Positions 36,748 to 50,000 of a stretch of 64,000 bases of DNA are shown here, piece after piece (positions within the stretch are counted from its first letter, which is position 1; every line of letters begins with the position of its first letter). The position numbers and the translations under genes are program-made. The stretch is from Liolophura sinensis (Eukaryota > Mollusca > Polyplacophora > Chitonida > Chitonidae), in NCBI RefSeq assembly GCF_032854445.1, contig NC_088305.1, forward strand, positions 1,059,001 through 1,123,000. Direction: 5' to 3'. The notes below the pieces were generated by a model. The model saw only the letters and a program-made list of their open reading frames with translations. It made no database searches and had not been told where the DNA came from.

Positions 36748-38530
36748 CTCTCTATCTATCCTTGACCAGTCACACGGGAATGTGTACTTTATACCACATT
36801 TCAACTCAGTTTGGACATCCTACAACAGGGTCGACCCTGTGCTCCCTTCGTTGAGGAGACGACTCGACCATTTTACAGAGCCATCTTGAAGACGTGCAGC
36901 ATGGAAAGCAAAACGAAAACAGTGACTTCAGTGTGATAGTTGACAAATGATCATACGTAATCCGTGAAATACGACCTCTTCTCAATTCATCTCTTAATTA
37001 TGTCTACCCAAAGACAGATTACCCCCCCCCGCCCGCCCCCCCAAAATAATCGCTCTACTTGTTAATTTCTCTGCTTATTACATGCTAAAGTGAAGACTTC
37101 CTGAATCTGTAGCATAAAAAGGTGAAAGGAATCTACCTACACGGGCTCATGGACTTTACAGTTATGACTACGAAAAGCATCTGGAATATTTGGCCAATAT
37201 GGCCAAGAAAACAACCCAAGGCTATAGCGCATTAAAGCGATCTGACTCAGAGGTCACGAATGTTAAGTTAGGTAGACGAACGAGGGGAGATAACTATGTC
37301 ATTGCCTCCCTCCAAGACTTTCATATCGTTTATATCTTACTTACACTGTATATTGATTTATAAAGTGTTATATGAGCCCTAGATCACTGACAAAAATTAT
37401 ATGAACCCAAACGCAAAAAATGCTCTATGCATGCCTTTACAACACCCCCCCCCCCCCGCCTTTTAACACAATCTACGATAAAGACCTACGGTAACCAGTT
37501 TGCAAACACGAAAAGCCTGTATATATATATAACACAAACATCATGATTTCAAATTTATAACAATGATATCTTCATTTAGAGGATATCTCTTCACGGGAAA
37601 TCTTGCCAAAAACACTGTTCCAGCAAAAAATGACGCTCATGTTCCGTACGGGCAGGTGACAGTTAGTTTGTTTACTTGCTTGGACTGTACGTGCCCTCAG
37701 TATTACATCGGCAATATCTTGACGGTGTCTCTTTATAGCAGGCCGGATCAAATGCCGGAATGTGTATAGTGCAGCCTCACTGGAACACCATGCCGAAGAC
37801 AGTCACATCTAAGATTTGTTTTTTTTTTTAATGGTGCTTTTCGCCGTACCCAAGTATAGTTTACTTATACGACCGCGGCTAACATTTATATGGCAAATTT
37901 TGTAAATGTAAATGACTTGTGGTATGACTAGGCACATTTAACAGTCATACTGTGGGGCTGTGCGGGCTATATCTGATTAGGCGATCAGAAAACGGTACCC
38001 TGTACACATAAACATGTAATCTATACATGAATATACTATTATAAATAACAGGTTCTTGAATGTTGTTACACTTGCCTTTCTTCACACAGTGCCAGGCTTT
38101 GCTTGTTGCACAACGTAACTGAATCTGTTGGAGCATGCGGACACAGAAGTGTTCGGTTGGCGGAACGAAGGAAAAACAAAATGACAAATAATTGTAGTGG
38201 TTAATCTTTTTTTTTAATAGCGGATAGATGGGCGATTTTTGTATTACAGCGAGGTAGTGGGGCAGCGAAAGGCTTGGACACTTCTCTTTCATGTCCAGGA
38301 ATTCCGCTATTTAGGATCACATATTTCCCTTGACACAGTCGGAATGTTTGATACAGCCATGAGGACTCTTTACAGAGGGCGCTGCTTGCTAGTTGTTGTT
38401 TTACCGTGTTGAATTTGACAGGGTCACGAGTTTTAGATTAAGGTGACGCAGTATGCATTGGAGTTGTTTTGCAAAAGCCAGTCTTGCTGTTAGGTGATCT
38501 TTAGTAAGAGTATTTTTTAATCGTTAAACC
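36748..38530. promoter_or_regulatory. Shared intergenic region between divergent CRYL1 and TMEM106
   Basis: About 1.8 kb separates the two start codons, which point away from each other, so both promoters and 5' untranslated regions should lie here. I see no clear TATA box or other core element. G/C homopolymer runs occur near 37021-37040 and 37443-37458, and a decayed SINE-like tail near 37830-37890. Confidence 0.45.
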
Positions 38531-41500
38531 ATGGAAGGATCGAACTCAGCTTTAGAGAGTGAAAGTTTGAAACATCAGCGTACAAGGAACGATTACGGCA
38601 GCACGTCGGCCGTACTGCAGGGTTCAGTGAACGGAAGAGCGAATTTTGCCACACAAGGATCGCCGGACCTTGTGTCTAACAGCAGCGGCTATGAGGAGTT
38701 TTTCCGTGGTAGTGTACCGTGCCCTTCCTGCCGAGGGCTTGGTCGGATCAGGAAAGGTAAACAACCGTAAAAATTATCGCATGAACAACTGGTAAACAGC
38801 GACAGAAATTACAGTCACTTAGGTTAGACGCATTGCTTGTAGCGTGTATCCTTTTGTAAGGTTTAGGCTGCTGTTTGTCGTTGACACGCTTCTCAGTTGT
38901 CCGCAAACGTTCATTGATTTCAACGAGCCCCCTGACTCAAACCTGTAAATGACATAGAGAAACAGAGAAAGAGAATTCCCCAATGAATAGAAATTGAAGG
39001 ATATGCTAGAATGGTGTCTGCATACATTTAACTCTTTTGTTTTCTCTTTGGCAGAAGATGAACGTGGGCTGGTAGCAATCATTCCCATGAAGGATGAGCG
39101 TTTAAAGCCACGGCGCACGTAAGAGAGTTTTATGCCTCATACATATCAGAAGATTTCTTTCTTGACCGTGCGTGCTAGGCATTCATTTTTGTTCAGTTTT
39201 GACTTTGACAGAGTGAGATCAAATGCATGTCATGCATGTCGGACCATCTACCCTGTCAGAATGAATGAACAGTTATGGTTTAACGCCACATTGGCAGTAT
39301 TTCAATCACATTGTGGGAAGAACATGTGATGAAACTTTCACGAAAAAGTTTTTCTTTAAGCATCAACAGAAAAACTTTTAAATCAGCAGAAATGAAGTAA
39401 ACTTTATAATACTAAAAACTTTATGTAATACTAAAAATCACATTAAAATGTTGTATTTCCAAAAATATAGTTCTTATGCAGTAAGCCTTACATATGTCAC
39501 TACAGTATTGCCAGCAACACAAGGAACACATTGGGAGGCATAGCCTGCATCAGGTACAAATTATATCCTTATAATGGTGTGAACTAATTCACTGTACGGT
39601 TGATTTTGCTGCAGGTACCTGTATGTGCTCATCGCTGTCATCGTATCAATACTTGTGGCTGGGCTAATCCTCTTCTTCATGTTCCCGCGGAGCGTGGTTG
39701 CCCTTAGCAAGCAGCCATACCTGGAGCCTAACTACCTGCACATCAATGTTACAATGGGTATTGTCAACTTTACAGTAACTGTGAGTCTTTTCTTGGAACA
39801 GTCTCATTATAGGCCGGTATTTTTTGTCACTTTTTTCCCGGAGAATCTTTCAGGTCGAAAAACATGCAAACCGCATGAAATTCAGATGGAAGAGTTTGAA
39901 ATGTTAGTTATATATAGATACAGTATATATGGTCTTAAATATTATTCCCATTTTTCATTAATGAGACAGTTAAAAATAATTTTTAAATACTGTGTATTTG
40001 GGACCACTGCTTGGTATATGTTGTCACTGCATAATACTGATGTAAATAAGGATGTACCACATTTAGCAGAGTCCGTGTTCATTCCAGCCGTGTGAAACAA
40101 TAAATATTTTGTTATTATTAAATTACCGGATCATCTGTGACTATTTTGTAGGAATCAAGTAGTAGTCATGATGAGAATGTAATTCCCAGGTTTACGTTGA
40201 AAGTATAGCTGTGCCTATAACGTGCTGAAATCGGTTGATCACTGCTTAATATTGATGGGACTGGGTCTGTATGGATAACAGTACATGTGCTTCAGATCAT
40301 TTGACCTCAAGGTCAGTTAGTTGATTGCCTCTTACTTACAAGGCACTGTATTTGCCCCCAAAATTTCATGGTTAGAAGCCAGATAAAGTCTTTGACAGGA
40401 CTTTTGTAAGGTACATAAATAAATGTAAATTTACATGCAGCAGGCAAGCTGTTTTGATTTGTGAGGCTTCCTCTTCCTGTGAACCTCGGGTATAGTAGTG
40501 AAATATTTATAAGTGTGAAGTGAAACACCAGTCAAATAGAGAATTGAATATGAAGGTGTCATTTGCATAAGGTGTTGCATATTAGAAAGTGCGGTATATC
40601 TTTTCATTCAGCAAAAGATTTTATTTTGTTTCTTTTCAGAATCGTTATAACTTCAGTAATTCCAATTATTTTCCTGTAACAATAACTGGAATCCAGTCAT
40701 CGGTAATGTATGACATGAAAGTTTTAACTACGGGGAAAAACAACACACAGCTGAGGATACCGATGAGAAGCACTAAAGAACAGACCGTGAATTTAGACAT
40801 CCTGCTCCAGGGAGATGAGGCATATTTGGCGTAAGTATGACGTTGGTTTTGTATGCCATTTCTCGAGTCCCTATCTACATGTACCTTGACCGCTGATGTA
40901 CTGAGTTGAAATCCAGCTCTTCCTGTTTTGTCTATGACTTTCTAGTCAGGAAGTTGGTCATGTACATGTGCCTGATGAAGTGTGATAACTTCCTAGTGTC
41001 CAGTTCCAGCCTCCTCCCCGTACAGTGAAACATAATTGAGTACAGCATGTAAAAAAGCACTCCGTAGTTAAGGTTTGTGTTTGGTGTGGGTTTCATTCTA
41101 TTCTCACACAGGGAATATTCAAGATTCACTTACTGCTCAGGCTGTGATGTCAAGAAGTTGAAGATTGTCATGTGTAGTATTGCATGGAATTCCCTGGAGA
41201 GAGCTTGCCTCCCAGCACTGTATATACTGTATGTGGTAAATGTATGCCATAGGCCCATGGCTAACTGTGGCCACTCTCCTCCGCTCCTAGAACTGGCCTT
41301 GAGGGAAAAAAAAGGTGTTGAGTTTGGCATCAATAAACCAACAATCAAATAAATAAATAAATAAGACATCAATGAAATAAGTCACTAAATATTGAACTAC
41401 TCAGCTGATGGGTTTCTATGCTTTTGTAGGGATGGATGTGTCAATGTACCTTTACTGTGATGGTTACCTATATATTATATACTTCAGGCTCATTAGCATA

Positions 41501-42369
41501 AAGTTTTACATAAACCATTTTAAGAATATTTATTTTTGTGGAGGTTTTATAGCAAACGTGGAATAATAAAATCATACAAATGTAATTGATGGGTATATGT
41601 ATCAACATACAGAAGAAAAGGTTTGCCTTTAACATGAAATCTGTTTTTTACTTTTTAGGACTTACTGTGCAGATCACAGAAAATGGGTGCATGATCTGTT
41701 TATGCAGTTTGAGTAAGTACATGTGAAGTTTTATGTTTTACCGAGGTATCTGTCTGTGTGTTGTAATGGATACATGTAGATTACACACTGGAATTGTGCA
41801 TTGACATTGTCTGCTTTTCAAATATTTCACAAAATTAAGAGGTTTGTCCAAGTGGATTAAGAGGTTTGTCCAAGTGGACAGTGGTTTTTCCTGTCTTATG
41901 CTTGGTTTCCTCCATCACAAAACACTGCTGCTCATCTGTGTTAAATACTCTTGAGTCTGATGTAAAACACCACACTTACATACCAACAAGGTGTTAAACA
42001 TCATCCAGGTATAAATACACACATATACATGTAATAAATACACACATATACATGTAATAAATACACACATATACATGTATTACACATGATGTGAAGTGAA
42101 GCATGAGGGACTTCCCAAACCTTTGGCTTTGTGTATTTTGTATTATCTAGAAATCTATGTGCTATAAATCACAAGGAAGATAATTCTGTTTTTTCAAATT
42201 GTCTTGGCAATGTAACTGTACATTTGGGCGTATATAGTTATAATGTGTGTTTTGTGCTTTTTTTTTTTCCTTCAGACTGACAGCCAACTACAGTTACCTC
42301 GGACGGACTGAACAGACTACTCTAACAACTTATCAACACGTCAGCTGTGGCAACAGCACATCAGTGTGA
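38531..42369 (+). CDS. TMEM106: TMEM106-family type II lysosomal membrane protein, complete, six exons
   Basis: By family this is a late endosome/lysosome membrane glycoprotein linked to lysosome transport and acidification. Exons 38531-38756, 39055-39118, 39615-39780, 40640-40830, 41659-41712 and 42276-42369 (stop) join in phase to 264 aa; human TMEM106B has 274. The cytosolic N-terminus has CPSCRGLGRI (residues 64-73), then LVAIIP and ERLKPRRT. One membrane segment follows (about 98-120) before FPRS. The lumenal domain has sequons at N141, N148 and N156 and the two late cysteines (TYCAD and VSCGN) that pair in the family. The start ACCATGG is a strong Kozak context. It cannot be placed as A, B or C because invertebrates usually have one ancestral gene. 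Confidence 0.94.
40400..40535 (+). mobile_element. SINE family 1 relic, TMEM106 intron 3
   Basis: A degenerate tail (GTATAGTAGTGAAATATTTA, then GAAACACCAGTCAAATAG) follows body-like sequence. Confidence 0.5.
41845..41985 (+). mobile_element. SINE family 1 relic, TMEM106 intron 5
   Basis: The order GGTTTCCTCCATCACAAAAC, TACTCTTGAGTCTGATGTAA, AACACCAC matches a diverged family 1 body and tail. Confidence 0.55.
42010..42080. repeat. 23-bp triplication, TMEM106 intron 5
   Basis: Three copies of ATAAATACACACATATACAT plus GTA stand in tandem. Confidence 0.88.
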
Positions 42370-44770
42370 CCCCGCAAGTAAACTTACATCATCACGAAGA
42401 CAAATCAAATCCTCTTCCATACATGACACACCTCTCTGTCAAGACAACGCTGTTGTTGAGAATTGTTTCTCATGTGCAGCAGAACCATTCCAGAGTTCGT
42501 GGGTGGGTGGGTTTGCGTTTTGGTTGGGTGTATGTTTGAGGGCTTGTATAGTTGGGTGGGGGGGGGGCGGTGTTGGCGGGTTGCACCAACTTTCAAATTG
42601 AGCAAGGTTACAGGAGCCAGCCTATGAAAAGTGGCTGACCTCAACAGGTGCTCTAAGACATGTCGACATTGTGTTCTACAGCTCATGGGTGTTGTTACCT
42701 GTGACCATCTGTGATAAACTTTATCCCATACAAACATGTGTTTAAAACCACTTGGTTTCTACTTTACAGGTTTGGTACATGCCCCAGTAATACTTTATGA
42801 TTACATGTACTTTTACTGTAGATCTACAAACATTTTTAACATATTTTTTTTTCATTTTTGTATACCTCAAATGAGTGCACATTGTACAGATACAAAGCTG
42901 TTAATTCTTTTTTATCCAGGCCAGTATTTCTATAGCAAACTTTTAATCTATCATTACACTCCAGACTAACAGAATAGTTCCTCATCATTACCATCACATA
43001 TAAGGTTTGTTTTAATCTATAATTTACTTTCAAGTATTTCTACCTTCATCTCTGGAGAGCAGTTATAGTGCCTGAGTCATCTTAAATGGAATCATCACAT
43101 TTTGTGTTACCAATCAGACTTTAGGGTTCTCTGTGGTCAGTGGTATGCCACATTCCCGTCACCAACTCACCACTGGCTTGCCAGTAACTCACCACTGCAA
43201 ACGTGCTCACCACTAACTCACTATTAACTCTCCATTGACTCGCCACTAATTCTCCACTGGCTCACCAATGACTTGCCAGAAACTCACAACTGGTTCACTA
43301 CTAACTCTCCACTATAGCCTCTTTAAAGTAGATCAAAGAAGACTGCAAAAAAACATGACTTACACTGAGTTTATTGTGAGCGTTTTATTCATCATGGTCA
43401 CTTAATGGTGTCTTCTTTGAATATATGCAGCTAGTGTCAAATATGTCGGGTTAATTTGTGTATGTTGTGATATTGTTATACTCATTTTTAAGTTTTGCCG
43501 TTTTTTTTTAATTATTATTATTCATTTATGGAACTGATATGGAAGAAATGGTTACATGTCTTATTCGGAAACAGAATTTCTGGCCTTTTTCTCCTGCACA
43601 TTTGTAAATAATCTCGTGTCTTTTCCTATTTTTCTTAAACTAGTCTATTGAAGTGATCTGCTATAACACCTTTGTGGAATGATAGTCGTTAATAAGAAGT
43701 CGCTTATGTGACCTTCATGTATATATGGTGGTATAATGTAATTAGTTATCATATTATTTATTTGTACTTACTACTTATGTCAGAAGAATGTTTGAAACAT
43801 TACAAACCTGATGCTCGGGAGGCCGACAGGCTTTGTCGCAGATTTTACGTGCTTTTATGTGATCAGGAAATTGCGGCTCTTTGTCTTACTCTTGTGTCAG
43901 ATTTGCCCTTTTACATGTTCATCAGTAGAGTTAACAGTATGCGTAACGTGCGAAATAGTATCTGTATCATTATCTGGAAACAAACGACATTTAAATTGTA
44001 TATGCGGAAGTATTATCATATCTAAACACCTAAGCCTTTGACGTAAGCCTGCTAACGTGTTCAGTGTTTAGCAGACAAAGCTACCATCGCCATGACTCGC
44101 TCGTGTATAGTTTTACAAACTGCCTAGATATACATGGTCATGTGCTGTATGCAATTACAAACCAGATGGTTCCTATTGTAAATACTACAGGTGCTCATCC
44201 ACATAATGTTCCAGTCCTTAGCAGCTTTTACGTGTGTGTGTATATGTCCCAGGCTAAATCCAATGTATATTGCCCGCGAGATACATTTTAAGTGTACAGG
44301 GATGAATGGTTTTGTGCTTTACGCGACAATAGCAACTGCCTGATGTCCATTAGTTACCACAATCTGCTGTTCGGTTGACTACAAAAACTCTCAACGCTGG
44401 CCACAGCCTCTACGTGACACGCCCTGCTATGAGGCATAAAACTGTGGAAGAGTCTACGGACCACTAAAAGTTTCCGCCGCTGCGCGACCACTGATGATTT
44501 TAATTATTATCAGTGGCTTTAGTGAAGGTTTTAAGTAGGTATAAATATTCACTTATATTTTTAGCTACTGTATAGTAAACGTTGATGAATAAATTCATGT
44601 ATTTTAGAAGATAAATGCAGTAAGTGTTTTTTTTTTTATTTGTGTTTTGGTGGTGGGCATGTCGGATGTCTGAGTAAATGACGGAGCATTAACAAGTTGG
44701 TCGCTGTACCACAAAGCGTGTTGTGAGGCTATACGTGAACATATTTACGATATATGTCAGACATTGGTGC
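42370..44770. other. TMEM106 3' untranslated and downstream region
   Basis: No further gene is recognised. A degenerate direct repeat of ACTCACCACTGG-like words spans 43155-43315. A possible poly(A) signal AATAAA is at 44588-44593, but the true transcript end is not determinable from sequence. Confidence 0.45.
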
Positions 44771-44775
44771 CTGTA

Positions 44776-45182
44776 AAACCGGGGACACATTTAATCTCCC
44801 GCGAAATACGCTGGCGATATTCTCAGCATAGTTGCAGACACGCTAGGCGAATTTATCTGTTGCTCGTGGTAATTAGGTTATGTCATGTGACATAGTAAAC
44901 CATGTGACACAAACAAAATGTCAAAGTTCAGCACAATTCCGTGCTGTTCGATTGGTCAGCTCTATCGCCGAAATTCGCTGGAGTGGACACACTACACGGA
45001 CAGAGTTAAATGGTCGGCGTGTTTCTTCGCTAGTATCTGTTTTGATGAAAGCGAATTTTGGAATTGAAAAGATCGACTGCGAAATACGCCGTCACCGGAG
45101 CTGACAAACTAGGCGGAATTTTAGAAATTCGGAAAAAAAAGATTGTACGAGCGAAAAAATCCGTCCAGTGTGTCCCCGGCTT
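44776..45182. mobile_element. TA-flanked MITE-like DNA element, 407 bp
   Basis: Terminal inverted repeats AAACCGGGGACACA at the left end and TGTGTCCCCGGCTT at the right end match at 13 of 14 bases and are flanked by TA (44774-44775 and 45183-45184). This suggests a non-autonomous Tc1/mariner-type element. It encodes no transposase. A second, 3'-truncated copy begins at 45358. The superfamily is inferred only from the TA flank. Confidence 0.68.
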
Positions 45183-45254
45183 TATTCTTACACATGACTG
45201 CCCTGGGAGTTTTTGTATTATCGCATCTCTGTGTGATACGTGTATGAGAGGACA

Positions 45255-45357
45255 TTAGTACACGTAACTGGGGGTCTACAATCATGAGTGCACGTAACTG
45301 CGGGTCTATCGTCATGGGTGCACGTAACTGCGTGTCTATCGTCATGGGTGCACGCAA
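45255..45357. repeat. 30-bp minisatellite, first block
   Basis: About 3.5 units of a GTGCACGTAACTGCGGGTCT-containing 30-bp repeat lie between the two MITE copies. Confidence 0.85.
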
Positions 45358-45563
45358 CCGGGGACAGATTTAATCGCCCGCAAAATACGCTGACGATATT
45401 CTCAGCATAGTTACAGACACGCTAGGCAGATTAATCTGTTGCTCGTGGTAATTAGGTTATGTCATGAGACCTAGTAAACGAGGTGGCACAAACAAAATTT
45501 CACCGTTCAGCACAATTCCGTGTTGTTTGATTGGTCAGCCCTATCGCCGAAATTCGACGATCT
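45358..45563. mobile_element. Truncated second copy of the MITE-like element
   Basis: It starts CCGGGGACAGATTTAATCGC and follows the first copy for about 205 bp, to TATCGCCGAAATTCG. It then breaks into the 30-bp minisatellite. The right terminal repeat is missing. Confidence 0.78.
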
Positions 45564-45742
45564 GTAGTCATGAGTGGACGTAACAGCGGGTCTATGGTCG
45601 TGAGTTCACGTAACTGCGGGTCTTTACTCATGACTGCACGTAACTGCGGGCCTATGGTCATGAGTGCACGTAACTGCGGGTCTATGGTCATGAGTGCACG
45701 TAACTGCGGGTCTGTGGTCATGAGTGCACGTAACTGCGGGTA
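45564..45742. repeat. 30-bp minisatellite, second block
   Basis: Six units of GTCATGAGTGCACGTAACTG plus CGGGTCTATG continue the repeat seen at 45255-45357. Confidence 0.92.
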
Positions 45743-45965
45743 GGGACGAGTGGTTAGGGTGCTAGCACAGCACTGTGATTCAAGAACCTGTCAGTGGCTG
45801 TAAGTTCAAGTTCACCTCATGATGCATGGCTTCTCGAGTACACGTGGGAAGGCCTGACAGCAACGTGCGGATTGCTGTGGCTGTTCCCTCTCGAGCTCCG
45901 CCGGGTTCCCCACCCCACCCCCTACCATAATGCTGTGGCCGCATTGGGCTGCTCTTTGCAGGGAA
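45743..45965 (+). mobile_element. SINE family 1, diverged, tail lost
   Basis: The head (GAGTGGTTAGGGTGCTAGC), B-box-like AAGTTCAAGTTC and body (CACGTGGGAAGGCCTGACAG, CCATAATGCTGTGGCCGC) are present. The characteristic tail is absent. Confidence 0.72.
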
Positions 45966-47049
45966 GGTTGTCTGTCTTATTTCATGTACACTGTCTCCTA
46001 AAAAGACAACGATGGCGTCAAATTTCACGCGACCCATTTATCTGGGGGACGCAGGATGCCTTGTACTGAGTGAACTAAATTAAACAGAATAATGGTCTGA
46101 GGATCCAGATGGATGCCAGACATCTAATGACATGTGCCCGTGTATATGGTTTCATAGGCTAGCTCTAACTAAACTGACAAACTGCGAAAATTTTTTACGT
46201 GTTAAAGCTCCATTTTTGAACTGGACGTCACGTTTCATAGCCAGACACCAAGTCTTGACTGGGTTTTAACCTTTAACAAGGAAAAAGTCGACGTACAAAA
46301 TCGACGTCGACTTTTGAAATTCGACGTCGAGTGTACACGTCCGTCTACATTATGTAGTTAAGTAAAATTTGGTTGGTCTTACTCATAAATGATATGACGC
46401 AAACTCCTCCACATTTAACTTCAGCCACAGCGCTAAAACACCAATTTGTAATATGTTCAAGGTGTTCTGTAAAAGTTCACATTTTTGAGTGGAATGCACT
46501 TGCCTGTAATTTTACTATCATCAACGTAGAGTGTCAGTTCTGAGTGACGAACACAAGAAAACGACCAAGTGGACGATGCACCTCTTAAGCCAAATGGAAC
46601 ATAGTGACATATCCTCTTTCTAACTACCAAGTTTACCCTAATTTTTGTAGTTTTTCCCAATTTCAAAAGGGGTCAGTGTTTATACATACTAACGGTAGCG
46701 GTAACATAACGGTAGACCTCCAAATTTACGATGCCAACAAAATAACATTAGTGACTTCACGTAATTGTTCTGATCCATATTCTTTACGACATTAGCTAAA
46801 AGTCGGTATGTGTTGGTAGGATACGAATCGTTAGAAGAGCTACAGTATATAGTTTCCCCTTCAGACTTTGTCACGTAACAACAGTTTATGTTACACTGAC
46901 TGTCTGTCCCCTGGAGCTCGCTTTGTCTGGGTCACTGGCTTGTCTTAACCCTCACAGAAAACTAACACTGTCAATTTAGCTTCATATACACAAATAAGAA
47001 CAAGCACCAGTCTCCTACGATCGAATTCGACTGCCAGAATAGTCTAAAG
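45966..47049. other. Region upstream of the DBH-like gene
   Basis: No gene is recognised. A cluster of GTCGAC/TCGACGTCGA words lies at 46285-46335. The promoter of the downstream gene should be here, but no core element is clear. Confidence 0.45.
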
Positions 47050-50000
47050 ATGATTCCAGTGTTTCGCTTGGTGGCGCTGTTATTGACCGTTTTCCTCGTG
47101 GACTGCCGATATATTTTCCCTCCAGACTCCCAGGAACACGGTTTTCATCATATCCACCAGGCCGTGTTAGACGAAAGCGGTGATTTCCATCTACACTGGG
47201 AGCACGACCAGGAGTCCATCATCTTCGAGTGTCAAGTCCGAACGACAGGTTACATCGGACTGGGGTTGTCAACTAAGGGACAGATGAAAGGAGCTGACAT
47301 CTTTATAGGATGGGTGTCCGATGGGGAGCCGTACGGACTGGTGAGTTAATGTTAAATTTTCAACGGTCATCAAGTTTTACTGACACTCTACGACACGGAT
47401 ATTTCAGTCCCAGCATATATGTCCCGAGTTATTTACATGATACATGCATCGCTCATATACGTGGAAATTTACACGTTCACACATAAAAAGCTAATTAACA
47501 ACTTTACGAAAGTTCCAGTAAGTGAAATCACGAAGAATTTCATTTCAGATTTCATCATATTATCTGGGTCAGCCAGGGCCAATGAACTCGCTGGCTTGAG
47601 CAGTTCTTGCAGCTGCCTTGCTTGCCGCTCAGCTCTTAGATGTTTGAGCATGGGAGCGGGACTCGTTGGTTCGGTGCCAGTATAATGTGACTGGTTGGGA
47701 TGTTATGTCTGGCCACGGGATCACTCGTCGATCTTAGACTTAAGTGAAAGTTTGAAATCACATTAAAATTGTCGTTTATTATGTTACAAGGTCAAAATTT
47801 TGCTTGACAATGTAAACTCTGGGTAAGTTATTGTAGAACAAAGTTCAGCTAAAATAATGGAACGGAACATAAAGTTTAATTATTGAAGTTTTGACTTAAC
47901 TCTGATCGCTTCGTGATCCCGGGGCCTGGTGTCGTGGACATGATACTTTAGCGGCGACAGCACTGACGCCATGGACTCGTAATGCCACAAGAAGGCACAG
48001 TATATCTGCACACACCTAATTACTCTTCGTCCTCATATTACGGAAAAGTATGTGTCTATTACATAGACACATGTGTCTACCAGCTATCTGGCACGGCTGC
48101 TATCTCGGCCTATCAACCTGAATGAACAAGTGAAAAGATACTGAAAAAGATTTTGATGTCGCCAACCAAAATTGACTTCCCAGGTACGGCGTCTAAACTA
48201 AATAACACAAACTTAGTACTGTATCAGTATATGTTGGTTGTCGATGTCAGCGAACTCAGGTGAGGGCATATGGTTTTCCGCCCCATCGAGATTTTGATTC
48301 AAGCTGAATTGACCTTCGTTTTCTTGCAATGCAAACAGGAGTAGTGCGTTGCGAGTTTGCCCATAAAAAGTCACTAACGGTTCCTCACTATGTCATATAG
48401 AAGCGCGACGAGTATCAGCGGTATACGTATAGTGCCCGAAAAATTTAGGCTGACACTCGCGAGGTACAGAGTTCAATCCCGACCTCGGACAGGGGTTTTC
48501 CTCACTCTCATTGTTCATGTGGCGTCGGTGACAATATAAAGTGATCTCCAATACCCATGAGCCAGGTGGTTCTTGCACAAAGTTTGTGGTGGCTAAGTTG
48601 ATTATAACTATCATGGGGCTACATGTTAAGAGCGTATGTTGCCATGGTAGTTACAGTCAACTTAGACTACGATTGTTTTGTGAATATGGATTAGTTAATA
48701 AACAAATCTGCACTAAAACAGTGATCGGGGATGTAGGACCTCCAGGGTCACATTCTCGTATTTGGCTTCCATTGTTTCCTCGATAGTTTCTTCTGTACCC
48801 ATCCAGTGTCGTATAATCTCGCACCCAGTGGCCAGTCTGGCAGTGGTAACGTCGAAAAGGAAACGAAAGCAGTCGATACCACTTCATGGTGGCGACATAA
48901 ATAATCTTGTTATATAGTAATCCTGCAGTGGTAACTGCTCCAAGTAGAGAGTCGTCCGAGTAGGGAGAAGTTCACTCAGAGTGTATAGACGTTATTAATA
49001 AAACCACATGTTGCTTCTTTCTACACTGTTTGAAGTTTTTTTCGGAGATTGCTTTCATTATGGTTCAGTGACCAATAGCTGTTAAGCTAATGAGACGCTT
49101 TCCCTGCTGAAATCCTGTTCGTATCCAAACTGTTGTCTTCCATTCCTGTCTGTTCATTGGCTGAGATAGTACACGTGTACTGATACCTGCTGGAATCTGA
49201 CAAGGTATACTAGGGCTTGGATACAGGTAGATGCTGGTGAACACGAAAATATCGCATTAGAGCCTCATCCTATGAAGTCTCGGATATGGCGGCAAAATAT
49301 TCTATATAAAAAGAACGAAAAATATCTTCTCCTCTTTATAAAGAGGAAAAGCTCCAGATCCTCCCAAACGTTGAAGGGTTTCAATCCACTAACTCGCTTC
49401 TTAACCTACCTTTTTCCAAGTTCAGTTTAAGTCTGTAAATCAGGCTGCTGGTCTTTTTTTATCGAACAGGATGGCCATGTGGAGAAGGATTACTGGGTGA
49501 GTTTCAGCGAGCATCAGGATTGGCAGATTCTCCACGGAGAAGAAAACAATACCCACACAATCATCCGCTTCCGGCGGAAACTCATCACGTGCGATCCTCG
49601 GGATAGGCCAATCACGGTGGGTCTTAATTCTAAGCTATAAGAGGCAATTGTGGGATGAGGGACACTGTCTGTCATTAGCATGCTAGCGCAATCACAATTA
49701 TTAGGAACGTCTCAGCCCTGTGAGTTCAATTACAGCTCATGCTGGCTTCTTTTTCTGGCAGCACTTGGAAAATTCCACTAGCAACCTGTGGATGGGCGTG
49801 GGTTTCCTGTGCATCCTGTTCGATTTCCACCCGCCATAACGACGGCGGCTGTCAAATAAGTGAAATATTCTTGAGTACGGAATAAAACACTAATCAAATT
49901 AATAAACAAATTCATTTGTCAAAGTTTGGCGGATCAAATTTAAAGGAATTACAATGAACTGGATAACATCCCCTCGTGTTGTTATTTTTCTTCTTGTTCT

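Noticed and set aside
39625-40095. 156-codon frame covering the TMEM106 membrane segment
   Set aside because: Only 39615-39780 is exon. The rest is read-through past a GTGAGT donor, and the next exon joins in phase at 40640.
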